From: Apostichopus japonicus
Lineage: Eukaryota > Echinodermata > Holothuroidea > Aspidochirotida > Stichopodidae
Direction of reading: 5' to 3'
Length of the DNA stretch: 64,000 bases
Assembly: GCF_037975245.1 (NCBI RefSeq)
Contig: NC_092570.1
Location: forward strand, 11,945,001-12,009,000
Position numbers and translations under genes: made by a program. This document shows, in pieces, positions 34,883 to 46,433 of the stretch. The number at the start of each line of letters is the position of its first letter. Position 1 is the first letter of the stretch. The notes under the pieces are model-generated. The model was not told the DNA's origin, did no database searches, and saw only the letters and a list, made by a program, of their open reading frames with translations.

Positions 34883-36765
34883 TTCATTGACAGTACTGCA
34901 ATAATAAGGTAGGCAATCAGTAATGTGATTTGAACTTCATGTTCTTTATAAAAAAGATATGTGTGTGAAATTAGGAATAAACATTCAGGATCTGAGCTAA
35001 TGACAGATAGAAATGGGAAACAGCAAGAACTTTTCAGAAAACCATCCCAAAACCTATGAAATTTCACCATATCGTTGAGCAAATACTTGGAAATCATGAC
35101 TGCTAATCAATCACAAGCAAAATAATAATCAGCTCAAGTAAGATGCAAGCCTCATGTGTGTTTGTCTCAAACCAACTACGACACATCAATTACAACCAAT
35201 TAGATACAGACTACCAGAATCTTGTATAAATACAGGATAAAAAAGAAAAAAACATAAATAAAGGAAGGAAATAAGAGGAGCCAGACACTTGGCTCCAGAG
35301 CCAACATAAAGTCACTACATCAATCATGTTGTAAGTCATAAGTAGAGTGTCTTTATAAGACATGGCATGGTTAGTGTATCTCAATATGATTTATACAAAT
35401 GTTTCACAACAAATGTTTCCACAAAAAGAATAAATAATTATTGAATGTATTTACTCCTGATTTTCACTTTCAATCAGAAAGGTGTATCCTTTTTCAATTG
35501 GGCATAGGGAGAGAACATTGCTATTAAACAATGTACTGTATGATAAATTTGCAAATTTAAAAAAATGAAAAAATATCGTGATTTTGTTTCCAGCTACAAA
35601 ACTTGCTAAAGTTTGGTAACTTTGACAACTCATTAATGTTACCAGGCTACAGGCATATGAATTTCTATTTAGAGTTGCACAAAAGAAAAAGATCTCAAGT
35701 TGCTAGCTTGCGCTACTTACTTGGAGTCCAGTCAACAGCATACTTTTGAGAATAGCTTTAAGTTGATGATAACTGTGACTTGATCATCACATTCAGAATG
35801 GTAAATATGTGTGAAATGTTATCTAAATGGGTTATCTTTCAGTTTCAAAGCTTTATTTTATATACAGAAAGTTCATTTATTCACACATATGACTAAAGGA
35901 GAACTGAGGAGCTCTTGGAAAGTCACATAATCAACATTTCCATTAAAATAATGAGTCAGTTACTTGACAACTGGAAAATCACTATTTTCTAAAGTTTTCT
36001 AATAAGATGTGTTCATGAGCTTTATCATTGTCAATATTTGTTTCCAATATGTTTACAAAGTGTACATGTGACACACTTTTGTTTAGATACTACTCATATA
36101 ATCCATAACCAAAATACTTTTCATATTGCAGGAATCTCATAGAAACTGACTGTCACTTCTTTGTCCATGTAATTCTAATTGGGTCTCTATCAAACATGTT
36201 TGGCAACCAATGTGTCCATTGTGCATTTTACACCAGAAAACCAAAGATGAAATGGTTCCAATGCTTTTTCATGGTGTCAATTCAAATTGAGATAATCAAT
36301 GAATAAACTTTTACTGACGTTTAGATGAAACTAGACATCCATAGAGGCCCTCCCACTTCTCAATCTGGAATTATGCATGGCACACATTGAAAAGAATGGT
36401 GCGCATGGGTAAAAATATAGCATGAACTCCTGACCACAATGCATACTAATTTGCTTTACTTTTGTATTAACATTAACACTTGTTAATCATAAAATAATGT
36501 CAAATATCAATATGTACTTGTAAATTTATATTTTTGACATTTATATTTTTACATGTCCCACCCATTCATGAATATGCACAACATTACTTCTTAAAAAATG
36601 AGGGCAATCCACACAGTTGCATATCTCCTCACCAGCAATACTACACTTAATATATATACATATGACATTTAACCATGTGACTTTTGACCTTAATCCCCAT
36701 GGCAACCACATATTTTGATAGTACTTGACATTTCCATTATACCTGTGAAGGTTCCATGTTAGTTC
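34883..36765. other. No gene recognised; one dispersed-repeat remnant
   Basis: Mostly featureless AT-rich DNA. At about 36655-36720 gtgacttttgacctt and ccatggcaacca resemble the dispersed DR1-type family. The minus frame at 36541-36891 is mostly an out-of-frame shadow of the DIRS relic above 36770. Confidence 0.5.
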
Positions 36766-36769
36766 AATG

Positions 36770-37750
36770 TTTGAGGAACAGGGTTTTTCTCCGTCAGTGC
36801 CACCAAAAAGGCCAAAGACATTGGCTCTATATACAGTGGTCTTATCAGGGATCAAAGCACTATCGACAAGTCCCATGATGGTGCTAACCACCTGACCCTT
36901 GGTATTTTATTGGCTATGCCCCTGATGAGTGGCACTATGAATCTACTGGAACACAGGCTGGAACCATACGTCAACCCTTCATGTATTGCTGAAATCACTA
37001 ATCTGTCATTTTTAATTGTGGCTACCTATTTTCCCTCGTCAAGCAGCATTTGTAGGAAATTACATACTTCCGTCACAGAGATCTTGGTTGGAGGTGTTTG
37101 TCTCTAATGGCACCACTCTCCAAACTTCCGCAGTCAGGAATCGTAAGTCGCCACTGTGTACATTCTTCTTGCTGCCATGAACGCACCTGCCTCTGAAAAA
37201 GCCCTTCTGTTTGAGGTAAAACCTGACAACTTCCAGGGAACTAATTTGAGTCCCTTGATCTCTGGATGCATAAGGGTTCCTCTCCTCTGTGACAGAAGAT
37301 GAGGGATATCGGGAAGTATCACTTGGTCTCCATCAGTACCTGTAGTATAGCTCCCTTAACCATGGTCTGCTGGGCCAGAATGGAGCTACTAGTATTACTC
37401 TCCCCTTGGACTGTCTGACCTTCTGTATGACCTGACTTACTAGACAAAGAGGTGGGAAAGCATACGCTTCTACTGTAGGTAGTCCCATGGGTCTGTTTGG
37501 TTCAGAAAACCTGATGTTTGGCATTCTGTAGAGTTGCAAACAGGTCTATCAATGGCTTCCCCAGAATGCCAAATGTCCTGTTGCACGTCCCCTTGGACAG
37601 GGCCCACTCGTTCAAGTCTAAGTACCCCCTTGACAGTGCGTCCGCTGCACAAAGGTCCTCACCGAGGAATGGTAAAGCCAACATTACTGACTTTGCTTCA
37701 AATAATGGCCAACGAATCGATGACACCACATTCTCTCTCTTCAATCCCAT
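36770..37750 (-). pseudogene. DIRS-type fragment: RNase H end and tyrosine recombinase N-half
   Basis: From 37750 downward: LPFLGEDLCAADALSRGYLD and EWALSKGTCNRTFGILGKP, then IDLFATLQNAKHQVF (end of RNase H), VEAYAFPPLCLVSQVIQKVR, RVILVAPFWPSRPW, ILPDIPHLLSQRRG, then in other frames PTKISVTEVCNFLQMLLDEG, LIRGIA and RVRWLAPSWDLSIVL. The last parts are the recombinase N-terminal domain and the conserved WDLS motif that precedes its catalytic half. Similarity fades near 36770, so the catalytic Arg and Tyr residues are missing. Several frameshifts and stops are present. The same copy's gag lies at 38228-39191, with the whole reverse transcriptase deleted between them. Confidence 0.82.
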
Positions 37751-38227
37751 AGATTTGGTTGCTACTCTTGTCTGATCGTCCAGATGTAAAAATAATTGTC
37801 ATGCTTCATTTCTCGACACCTGAGTTTCATCTTCTGGTAGTTGTTAGTGGTGTCTCATCAGTCTTTCATCCACCAGCATGAGGACAGACGTAAATTTCAT
37901 CCCCGACCAGGCTGCCACATCTACTTCAACCATGATCTAGTCCAGCTTTGTTGTGCTGGGCCTATAAAATAATCTGTTCCGCTCAGAGTTTCTCCTTCGC
38001 TTTTTGGGGAATAGCTGGACACCTGAATAGAGTTCACCAGGCTCATCTGGTACTCTGATGGCTCTGTCCGCTGTCTTTCCCAGCGATGGTCTGGAACCTG
38101 CCTTTACAGGATGCGTCCACGGGCGTCATCGCCTTTGGTCGAGCCAAAATTTCTCCTGTGGAGGTCAGTTTGGAGACTCAGACTGGGTTTGGTACCTGTT
38201 CTTGTGGTTTCTAGAACCCCCTGTGTC

Positions 38228-39191
38228 TTATGAAAATTTCATTAGCCTCAGCAGCCAGCTCTGGGGGTACGCCAGTCCCCCAGTGAGGGTATCCGCCTCC
38301 TCTACATTTCTGGCAATGTAGTCTTCTGATATTGTATCAAACTCGAAGAGGTCGTCAATGTCATCCTCTTGTCCTGACAGTGCAATAGAGGTTCTGCAAT
38401 TCAAGATATCACCATCCTCAGCCCCTATCTCTTCAGGTTCAGGTTTCTGGACTACAGTCGGCCTGGACAAAGCTGCTCCCATCTCTTCTCTCTCACCTTC
38501 CCAGAACTACTTTCTTGTTCCCTTTACCTGGAGAGTTTGTAGACAACCTGTTAACTGTGCCAGCCACGCTGGCTCTTCCTCTTGTCTCCTTGGCCCTTCT
38601 ATAGCCATCTTCCGAGGAAGATACATCAGAAGCAGGAAACCATCTCCATTTACTTCTGCAGCCTCTTGGGGACCGCAATTGGGACCTGCTGCGGTTGGTC
38701 ATCTCTCTGCATCAGATTTTTGCACCCATAGCATTCTGGCCTTCTTAACAGAAGCCCTGCCCTTTCCTTTGCCTTTCCATTTGGTCATGTTCGAACCAGA
38801 TGTTGACAGTAGGCACTCTTTCTCTGTCTCTCTCTCTTTCTCTTTTTCTATCTTCCTCTTGTTTTCTCTCCCTCTGCTCTTTCCTCACTATTCTCCTCTC
38901 TCTCCTCTTCTGCTCCTTTCTATGCTTCTCCCATCTCCCTCTCAACTTCCCTGTCTCTTGGGCACCCATTCGGATTAGGTAGCTGGTCCAGCTTCCCTTG
39001 CAGCTGATTCCTCTGCCCCGTAGCCAACTATCAATCTCTTGCCATTGACTAGGCGTAAACAGCATACAAACCAGGCAAGGCTCCCTTCTAATACACGTCC
39101 AGCATTTAGGACATAAGTCGTGGTCATCCCAAGATCTACCCGGACGGAATAGCAAACAATTGATGCACTTGAGCTGACTACTGGAAGACAT
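38228..39191 (-). pseudogene. DIRS-type gag, decayed
   Basis: ATG at 39191 begins MSSSSQLKCINCLLFRPGRS, followed by HDLCPKC, CIRREPCLVC and FTPSQWQEIDSWL, a Cys/His-rich N-terminus nearly matching the gag at 43.5 kb. A second ATG at 38788, in another frame, starts MTKWKGKGKGRASVKKAR. Further on come SSSEDGYRRAK (about 38600) and an acidic stretch DDIDDLFEFDTISEDY (38482-38228 frame). This is the order of the gag-like structural protein of DIRS elements. A CT-rich expansion at 38817-38960 encodes an Arg/Glu repeat and has probably shifted the frame. No intact protein. Confidence 0.75.
38817..38960. repeat. CT-rich low-complexity tract inside DIRS gag
   Basis: Runs of tctctctctctt and related pyrimidine blocks. 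On the minus strand they encode KRERERDRERE-like sequence. The corresponding position in the other gag copy is much shorter, so this looks like local expansion. Confidence 0.7.
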
Positions 39192-39299
39192 GTCTGAACC
39201 CAAATTGAGGCAAATAACAAAATAACACCTGACAATTGCAACAGAAGATAGTAGGGGAGGAGTGTAAGCTAACACAAATGTCTAACAATACAAGAAGAG

Positions 39300-40640
39300 T
39301 AACCTTATCAATGTGCTTTGGCTAAGCTAAAAGCATGTTGGGCACAAGAGTAGCAACAACTTGGCCCAAAATATAACCAAAAAGCAATGAAAGGCCAGTG
39401 ATGAAGAGAGAACAGATGACAACACTCGCTAAAACTTTATGATACAACAAAGTAAATAGCAAATGAATAACAGGAACACAATACTGAATGCAAAAATACA
39501 ATACTATAACGTGCAATATATGGGAGGGAAGGGGAGGAAAACTTACGTTAGCATTTCGTGGAATTGCTACCCATACAGTACACTGAACACGTAAATAGAA
39601 ACAGGGCTGGAATTTTATTGATTTAACATTTGTTAATCAGTTAAATTTCATCCTAGCTATTAGAATATTTTTGTTGTGAATTTGATAAGGGCTATGGGAA
39701 TTGTGTGAAGTACATTAATGTATGTCATTCTCTAACATGTACATTATACTCTCCTTTTGTGTGTCATGAGCAAAGTCACCAACTGCAAACATTAGTAAAG
39801 ATTATTTTCTATATCTTTCATCACAAAGAAGTAGGATGCATATCAAATCATTTGGAAGTTCAGGATAACTGACCAGATATTTTGATTAACCTTCACTGCT
39901 CAAAATACTGAGCAAAAATTTATGTAAATGCATTAGATACATGTTACACACATAAGTGAGCAATAAAGTACATCCCTATCTGCTCTCTTCTGATTACAAT
40001 CACCATGGCAACCATCATTAACTTCTCACAGGATACTTAACTGGACAAACCAGGTCAGAGATATATAAACAACAAATCTGAGAAAGACACAGACTGTCAG
40101 ATAAGTGTGAAAATCTCTGCAGCAATTGAATTACTTTAGGTTAGCCAAGGCATGGCGCCAAGCCAATTTTACAACAGATGCAATGAGATTCCACCTGATT
40201 GCAAACCAAGCACCAAAATAGGTTTCTTTATAAGCCTTGTCTCTTGTCCTGGAAAGCCCCCAGGGAGACTCCTGTATGAAAGGAGAGATTCAAATTGCAT
40301 CTTCTACTGTATTGCAATCACTGTAATGTGTTTCTAAAGGTGCTAACACTGACAGAGCTCAAAATGGCACATCAAAAACAGCTAATACATAGTAAAGCTG
40401 CCTAGGTTGGACTTCGAGGACAATATGATTGAAATTGAGTTCTATCATATGTTAACATGAGAACCGAAATATTGGCAATTTATCACTTCTGAAGCAATTT
40501 TAAATTAATTAAACTACCTTCAGTAGTTCAGTGTACATCCACTACAACTGTACCACACTTACTATAGTATTCTAGGCTAACACTAGCTAACACATAGTTG
40601 TAATAGTCCTTGGTCATACATAGTGTTATGTAGTAGACTT
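39300..40640. other. No gene recognised; possible DIRS leader at the left
   Basis: The first few hundred bases may be the leader of the minus-strand DIRS copy ending at 39191. Otherwise only chance frames (for example 40152-40337) and no repeats that I could recognise. Confidence 0.45.
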
Positions 40641-40654
40641 GGTCGAAGTTATGG

Positions 40655-40846
40655 AACGCGAAAAGGGCAAACTTATTTCATTGCTAAGTTTAACGTAAGT
40701 TTAGACAATGACATAAGTTTAGACAACAAAATTTTAGACATCAACGTGAGTTTGAGCAACAGCATGGTAAAACAGCAGCAACAACTTTAGTTTAGACAAC
40801 AACAAACTTAGTTAAGACAATGAAATCAGTTTGCTCTTTTCGCGTT
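40655..40846. mobile_element. Short foldback element, core deleted
   Basis: AACGCGAAAAGGGCAAAC (40655-40672) is matched by its inverse complement with one mismatch at 40829-40846. Between them are degenerate repeats of gtttagacaac. The 65 bp at 40763-40826 are nearly the same as 41390-41453 of the next element, so the two are siblings. No coding capacity and no clear target duplication. Confidence 0.7.
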
Positions 40847-40850
40847 GCAC

Positions 40851-41470
40851 GCACGAAAAGGGCAAACTGATTTCGTTGTCTAAACTTATGTTGTTGCCAT
40901 CGGCGCTGTTCAACAATTGCTTTACCACGTGGGATTCATATGATTACTATACGCACAAGTTGGTTCTTCCTGTCTGGGTTTAGGAAAACAGTCCCGTGGA
41001 CAAGGCCGCCTTTGTTCTTCGCATATATAGGAAGTTACTAGAGGAGCAAAGTGGGCGGGGTCAGCTCATGTATGTAGCATGATGGAGAGCGTTGACAGCC
41101 TTGTAATTGGGTCGGGATACGTGTCAATCTTACTGACTATTTTGTAATTGGTCAGCAAATTAACGATGTGTATGTACAGTATATACATCGCAAGTCGAAT
41201 TTCGCGCGAAAAGCCATTTTATTATATCACGTGATTGGGCAATAACATTAGTTTAGACAACTGAAACAAATTTAGATGGCAACGTAGGTTTAGACAGCAA
41301 TGTAAGTTTAGGCAGCAACGTAAGTTAAGGCAGCAACAAAAGTTTAAACAACAACGTAAGTTTAGACAACAACGTTAGTTTGACAACAACATGTTAAAAC
41401 AGCAGCAACAACTTTAGTTTAGACAGCAACAAACTTAGTTTAGACAACGAAATATGGTTGCCCTTTTCGC
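40851..41470. mobile_element. Foldback element with promoter-like core, 620 bp
   Basis: The left arm (40851-40885, gcacgaaaagggcaaac followed by tttcgttgtctaaac) and the right arm (41438-41470) are imperfect inverse complements over about 34 bp. Right of the core are about ten degenerate direct repeats of gtttagacaacaacgtaa. The core (about 40900-41235) is different in character: CACGTG at two places, gcatatatagg, gtgggcgggg, and several attgg (inverse CCAAT) boxes. No open frame of note. The superfamily cannot be assigned. Confidence 0.68.
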
Positions 41471-41759
41471 ATGCCATACAAAGTAGACCGTACTGTTGAC
41501 AGTTGTTGTTTCAAAAGTGAAATTTTCCACTTTCATGTATATTTTTCAACATTTTGAAGACTACACATAAGGGTAGAAACCTTGCACCACTTTTGTGCAT
41601 TCATATTTTAACAATTGATTAAGTGATTGGGATTTGTCTCAGTAGTGTCAGTTCTAACTAAATGAGATCATCTGGTTTAGCTGAACTCGATATTGCCAGT
41701 TGTCTGGCCACTGGCACTAACTGCACTGTAGGCTAGCTAGAAGAATTGATTACTACAGT

Positions 41760-42686
41760 ATGTAACTTATTTGCAGCATAGTCTCTGCCCACTTCGTAGG
41801 CATTAGGAGCTGTAGTTCCTGTAGCCCTTGCTCCAATGAACCCCCCATCCGGTGAGTGAGGCGTCTGTTGTTACTGACAATATTGGTAGCTCCCGTGTGA
41901 AGGGTATCCCTTGACTCCAATTGTCCGAGTCGAGCCACCATCGGAGGTGTTGGGTGGTCTCCTCCGACCTGTAGATCAGTGTTGTCTTGTCTGGATCTGT
42001 GGGGTTTGCGGACTTCAGAAGGTGCAGTTGTAAGGGTCGCATGTGCAACCTGCACAATCGGACAACATCGACCAGGCTGGCCAAGAGTCCCAGGGCTCGG
42101 AGCCACGTCAGTGTTGGTGACTCCTGATGTGAGATGATTTGCTGCGTGGTCGTTCTGACCGCAGTGATTCACTCTTCTGAGGGTCGGGCTACCCCGGCAG
42201 AAAAGTCCAGTATCGCCCCAAGGAACTGAATCGTCTGGGTTGGAGACAGTCGGGACTTTTTTTCGTTTACGATCCAGCCCAGCTCTTGGAGGGTATGGAG
42301 CGTTTTGTGGACGTTGTCGGCAGCCTCTGACTGAGAGCTCCCTACCACTAGCCAGTCGTCGAGGTATACGAAAGGGTGACCCCTCTCCTTCTGAGGTAGG
42401 AGACTACCACTCCCGCAACTCTCGTGAAGGCGGTCGGAGCCGTGGACAGGCCGAATGGAAGTGCCCTAAACTGGTAGTCCTGCTCTGCGTACCGGAACGT
42501 CAGGAACTGTCGGTAATCTTTGTGTACCATGATGTGCAGGTAAGCGTCCCGTAAGTCTACGGTCGCCGCCCACATGCCCTTTCTGAGCAGGGGTAAAATT
42601 AGATTTAGGGTTTCCATACAGTCACCGTGGTTGCTCTCTGCTGTTCTAACAGGGGGCGGAGCAAGCCAGTAAGTTGAGCCAGCCAT
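41760..42686 (-). pseudogene. DIRS-type reverse transcriptase and RNase H start
   Basis: The frame 42686-42348 holds METLNLILPLLRKGMWAATV, DLRDAYLHI (motif A with catalytic Asp), FRYAEQDYQFRALPFGLSTA and PTAFTR. After a frame change, the catalytic box FVYLDDWLV lies at about 42340-42370, followed by TIQFLGAILDFSA. The frame 42084-41803 gives ASLVDVVRLCRLHMRPLQLH and then VTTDASLTGWGVHW, the first catalytic Asp region of RNase H. Similarity stops near 41760, so the rest of RNase H and the recombinase are absent. The reverse transcriptase would copy element RNA. Here at least two frameshifts and the truncation rule out activity. Confidence 0.87.
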
Positions 42687-43479
42687 GCTGGTTCCTCCTC
42701 CTGTCGCCGTCTTGGGGACCGACGCCTTCTCTTCGCTCTTCTATAGCCGTCGTTAGACGACTCCCAGGATTCGTCGTAGGCCAGGGAGTATCTTCTCCTT
42801 TCCCTACGTCTCGGGGATTTTGAGCGCGATTCGGATCTATCCCGTCTGGATCTGCGGGAGGTCTCTCTCCCCCTGCTTTCCCAGGTCTGGATTTCCGTAG
42901 GGACCCGCCTCTCCGGCTCCCTGCTATGGGACCGGCTGCGTCTCAGCGACTCTTCGGTCATATTCTCTCTCGGACCCGAGCTCTCCGTGGCCTGCAGCCC
43001 GCGCTCCGTGGGTCTCTCTTGCTGCGACCCGGGCTGATATGTTGTCTCTAGTCCGGCCGAGCCGTGCCTCTTCTTAAGAGGTCTTTTCTTGGCAGGAGCC
43101 TTGCCCTTGCTCCTGCCCTTCCCTTTGGCCATAATCAAACCGGGCGTCCCCGGGACCGCTAGGGGTACTCCACCTCTCTCTCTCCTTCGGCCCTCTCCTG
43201 GCCACTTTCCTCCACCTCTCTCTCTCCCGTCTCTCCTATATCCTCTTCTGGGGCACCGATGGCATTTGGAATCAAATCCAGCTTGCCCTGAAGCTTGCTT
43301 CTTAGACTCGTTAACCACTGGTCTATCTCCTGCCACTGGGCTGGCGAAAACTTTATGCAGACCAGGCATGGGTTCCGTCTGGTGCAGGTTCTACACTTAG
43401 GACACAGATCGTGTTTGTCCCAGGCTCTGCCTGGCCGAGACATCGAGCAGTTGATACACTCCAGCTGGTTACGAGACAT
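42605..43479 (-). pseudogene. DIRS-type gag with SR-rich region, fused by deletion to RT
   Basis: ATG at 43479 starts MSRNQLECINCSMSRPGRAW, then HDLCPKC, CTRRNPCLVC and FSPAQWQEIDQWL, a Cys/His-rich domain, and ends at a stop at 43159 after an acidic tail. A second frame with ATG at 43132 (MAKGKGRSKGKAPAKKR) continues through a long Arg/Ser-rich stretch (SRSHSREPERR, SRRSRRDRSESRSKSPRRR) to SSNDGYRRAK and EEEPAWLAQLTGLLRPLL. The gag C-terminus and the start of pol are missing, so gag sequence runs almost directly into the RT of 42686. The GC content is much higher than the surroundings. Confidence 0.75.
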
Positions 43480-43499
43480 ACTGAAACCCTCGAATTAAG

Positions 43500-44110
43500 G
43501 AAACACTAACTCTTAAAGCTTAGACGGGAGATAACATGGGGGGGGGGGGAAATAAGCTAACAGTGAGTAGAGGTACGTAGCGTAACCTAGCAACGGCAAA
43601 AGTACGAAATACGCTACGAAAGTGGCCTAACAAAAATCAACACAAAAGCTGAAAAAGAACATGAGAGAGCGATATATAGAAGAAGAAATAGCGAATAGAA
43701 ATACAATGTAAACATGCTATGAACATGAAAATACAACAACACGCCTATAGCGTGGGGAAGGAAAATGGCGGGAAACCTAAAAACCTAAACGAAAAGAAAA
43801 AAAAACAGTCCCCAAAACCCTCCCTTTCAACAAAAATGGATACTTTTCGGGCTGGAAAGGACTGCAAAACTCCTAAGAATCCGAGAAAAGACACTTCCAA
43901 CGATCGCTAAAGAAAACCAAGACGAAATGCAGGGGAAATTTTTCCACAAGAAATTCGCGTGAAGACACTTTTAATGGTAGAATGAAAAAGGAGTGACCGG
44001 GGGGTTCCGGTCATATAGGGCGCACAGTGTTATTATTTTACCAGGACCTTATAGGCACAGTAGAACGAGGTGCTAAGGTTGTGAGGAGACAGGTAAGCGA
44101 GGAGCGAAGT
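43500..44110 (-). other. Probable DIRS leader region
   Basis: Lies directly upstream of the minus-strand gag start at 43479 and shares A-rich, cgaaa- and tacg-containing texture with the window's first 400 bases. An internal poly-G run is at 43538. No terminal or split direct repeats could be confirmed, so the element's 5' end is not fixed. Confidence 0.35.
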
Positions 44111-46433
44111 AAATATACCTGGTATTTTCGGTATATTCGTTAATGTCATACATTCAATATGCATAGCCTAGGCTATGTACATACTCTTACACGTACGGTT
44201 ATAAAAAAATAAAAATAACACGCTATATTAGGGCCTTTGTTTTTTAACATACACTTCCAAAACAAAAAGCACAAACCTTGGAAAAAAGCAACCCACACCA
44301 TCCTTCATTCATACTCGATGTACGATATTAGATTAACACGTTCGCACGTTGATTAAACTTGTAAATCCATACACAAACAGAAATTGGGAGTTCCCCACTA
44401 TTCCATGACATTGGAATAGGGCAACCCTTCAGTTCAAAAGTTCACAATGAAAAGTTTTTAACTATCAACAAGTTACCACATGTTTGGAACTTCAGACAAT
44501 AAGAATGTAACATAGGGGCTACGTAAATACGGGATTATAAACTACTTACATAAGAATAGTACAGATTTATATCATTAATCGGCTGTTGTTTACCCCAAGA
44601 CTTTCAAAATGTACAATATCAATCTTTCGTACAAACTTTCTTAAAAATTAAAAAAGGAACGAAAGATATCTATAAATGACATCGTGGAACCCCCCGCATG
44701 AATAAACGAATCCATTTCATTACAGCATCAAATCTCAAGTACCGTACTGCACTGTACCGTACCCTAGGCTATAATAATATACAGTCCTGTGCAAAGATGG
44801 ATTTTAACTGGATACTCCCTGCGGTTTTGTCTCAAAATTTATTAAATCGTTAGCAGTTTGCTAACAGTTTTATTTTATTTTGATAAATATTATAACAAAA
44901 TGAGGTGAAATGCATAAGGGTATGATTTTGTACATGGGAACCTTCACAATCAACGTTTGAAGGAAGAATAAATAACGAAAATTTCAGAATAACTTTGAGG
45001 TCCCGTAACATGCTGAGCCCAAGTAACGTTCGATATTTGGTGTAGCCTACAGTAGGTCCAAATTACTACGTGAAAAGAATATTTGTTATATAGGTCTAGG
45101 TCAAAACGAATGTAATAACCGGTTGTTTTCCCAATACCGGTAGTAGTTACACATTGCACTGTGATCGGGACTAGTCAATACCTGGTTCGGGATACCGGGA
45201 TTCACTTGACAACCGGGATCCCTCACAATGCTAATTTGAATGCATCCCTACAATTTTCCCGTAGAAAATCACTGTTGTATAAGTTCATGGAAAATTCCGT
45301 GTTAATTGCCCACCCAGTATATTAGAAAATAACCACTGAGTGGCAGGAAAATTTGAAGCAGTAAATTAGTCTTATTTATTTCACTGACCTGATTTGACTA
45401 GATAAACCAAACTCACTTCTCCCAGGAAGTAGATGACAGTAGGTGATGTCATCATGGCAATAGCTTTACCTTTCCTTTTATAATCTGCTCAACCTTTCAC
45501 TGAAATGTATTTGATACCTTTGCTAGCTGTCAAGTCTGTTCTCTGTAGTGTATGTAGATTTCATCAAAACACAACTTTTTGTTGACAAAGTATATTCCTC
45601 TGTGGATAAATGCTTTAAATACTATAAAATATAACACATTCACAGTTCAATTAGTTTGATGAGATCATTCAATCTGCTATTGCAAGATGTATTCACAGAA
45701 TATCATCAACAATATGTTTGCCAGAAAAAATGCTATTAAGACGTTATTTGGACCTAAAGATGCAGTAAATTTCTAGCAATTTTGTTAAGCAATCAATTTC
45801 AACCACCAGACTATGCTTCAAATGCGTTTACAATTAAGAAACTACACATGCAAGTTGCATATGTTTTGTATAGCAGTGTGCCCTTAGTTCCTGCAATGAT
45901 ATGGCATCAAGACAGCACTTGTTGAGGGCATTCTCATTTCAGTCCCATGCATATCATATAAACCTCCTGGCATATACATGTACTGTACACCACCACAGAA
46001 CTAAGCAACTAACCAGATATCAGAATTAAAGTTCACCCATGATAGAATCCCTTTAAGGTGCATTTTATGTATAATTATAAATCAGCAAATGTTAGAAACC
46101 ATCAACCACACTGTTCATCATGCAGCTCCATCCTTCTTAGTAAATTTGACATTGCAACCTTGACTGAGGGCTTACACTGCTGAATTAACGTTTGTTCATA
46201 CATTCTGTGTACTGCACTCATGCTTTGAGATGATGGCAGATGCTTTTGAGTTAGTAACCAAAGGTCTAAGAAATGTGCGCATGAAATTGGATGAAGTACA
46301 GAGCTGGTTTGCTTCCATTACTTGCTGACTTTGACAGTATCTTGTTTCAAGTACTGCCTAGGCAGTGAAGTGTTTTCTACAGTAAAACAAAATTCATTAT
46401 GTTTAATTGACTTTGTCAAGAAGACAGTGAGTT
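44111..46433. other. No gene recognised
   Basis: AT-rich. A sequence rich in ccggga/cccgg pieces at about 45170-45252, ending gcatccctac, resembles one end of a hAT-type element, but no partner end was found. No coding signals. Confidence 0.45.

Noticed and set aside
36541-36891. Minus-strand 116-codon frame as a gene
   Set aside because: Its upper part overlaps the DIRS recombinase relic in a different frame, and the remainder is non-repetitive AT-rich DNA with no motif.
38228-39191. Plus-strand 206-codon frame at 38358-38978 as a gene
   Set aside because: It is the antisense shadow of the DIRS gag and its CT-rich tract; the Ser/Leu/Phe-rich composition comes from the pyrimidine run.
43133-43369. 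N-terminal extension of the 254-codon frame (starting MPGLHKVFAS)
   Set aside because: This part is out of frame with the recognised Cys/His-rich gag N-terminus over the same DNA; the meaningful part of that frame starts at 43132.
45170-45252. Right end of another hAT element (ccggga-rich, ending gcatccctac)
   Set aside because: No matching TAGGGATGC-type left end or direct repeat was found within several kilobases.
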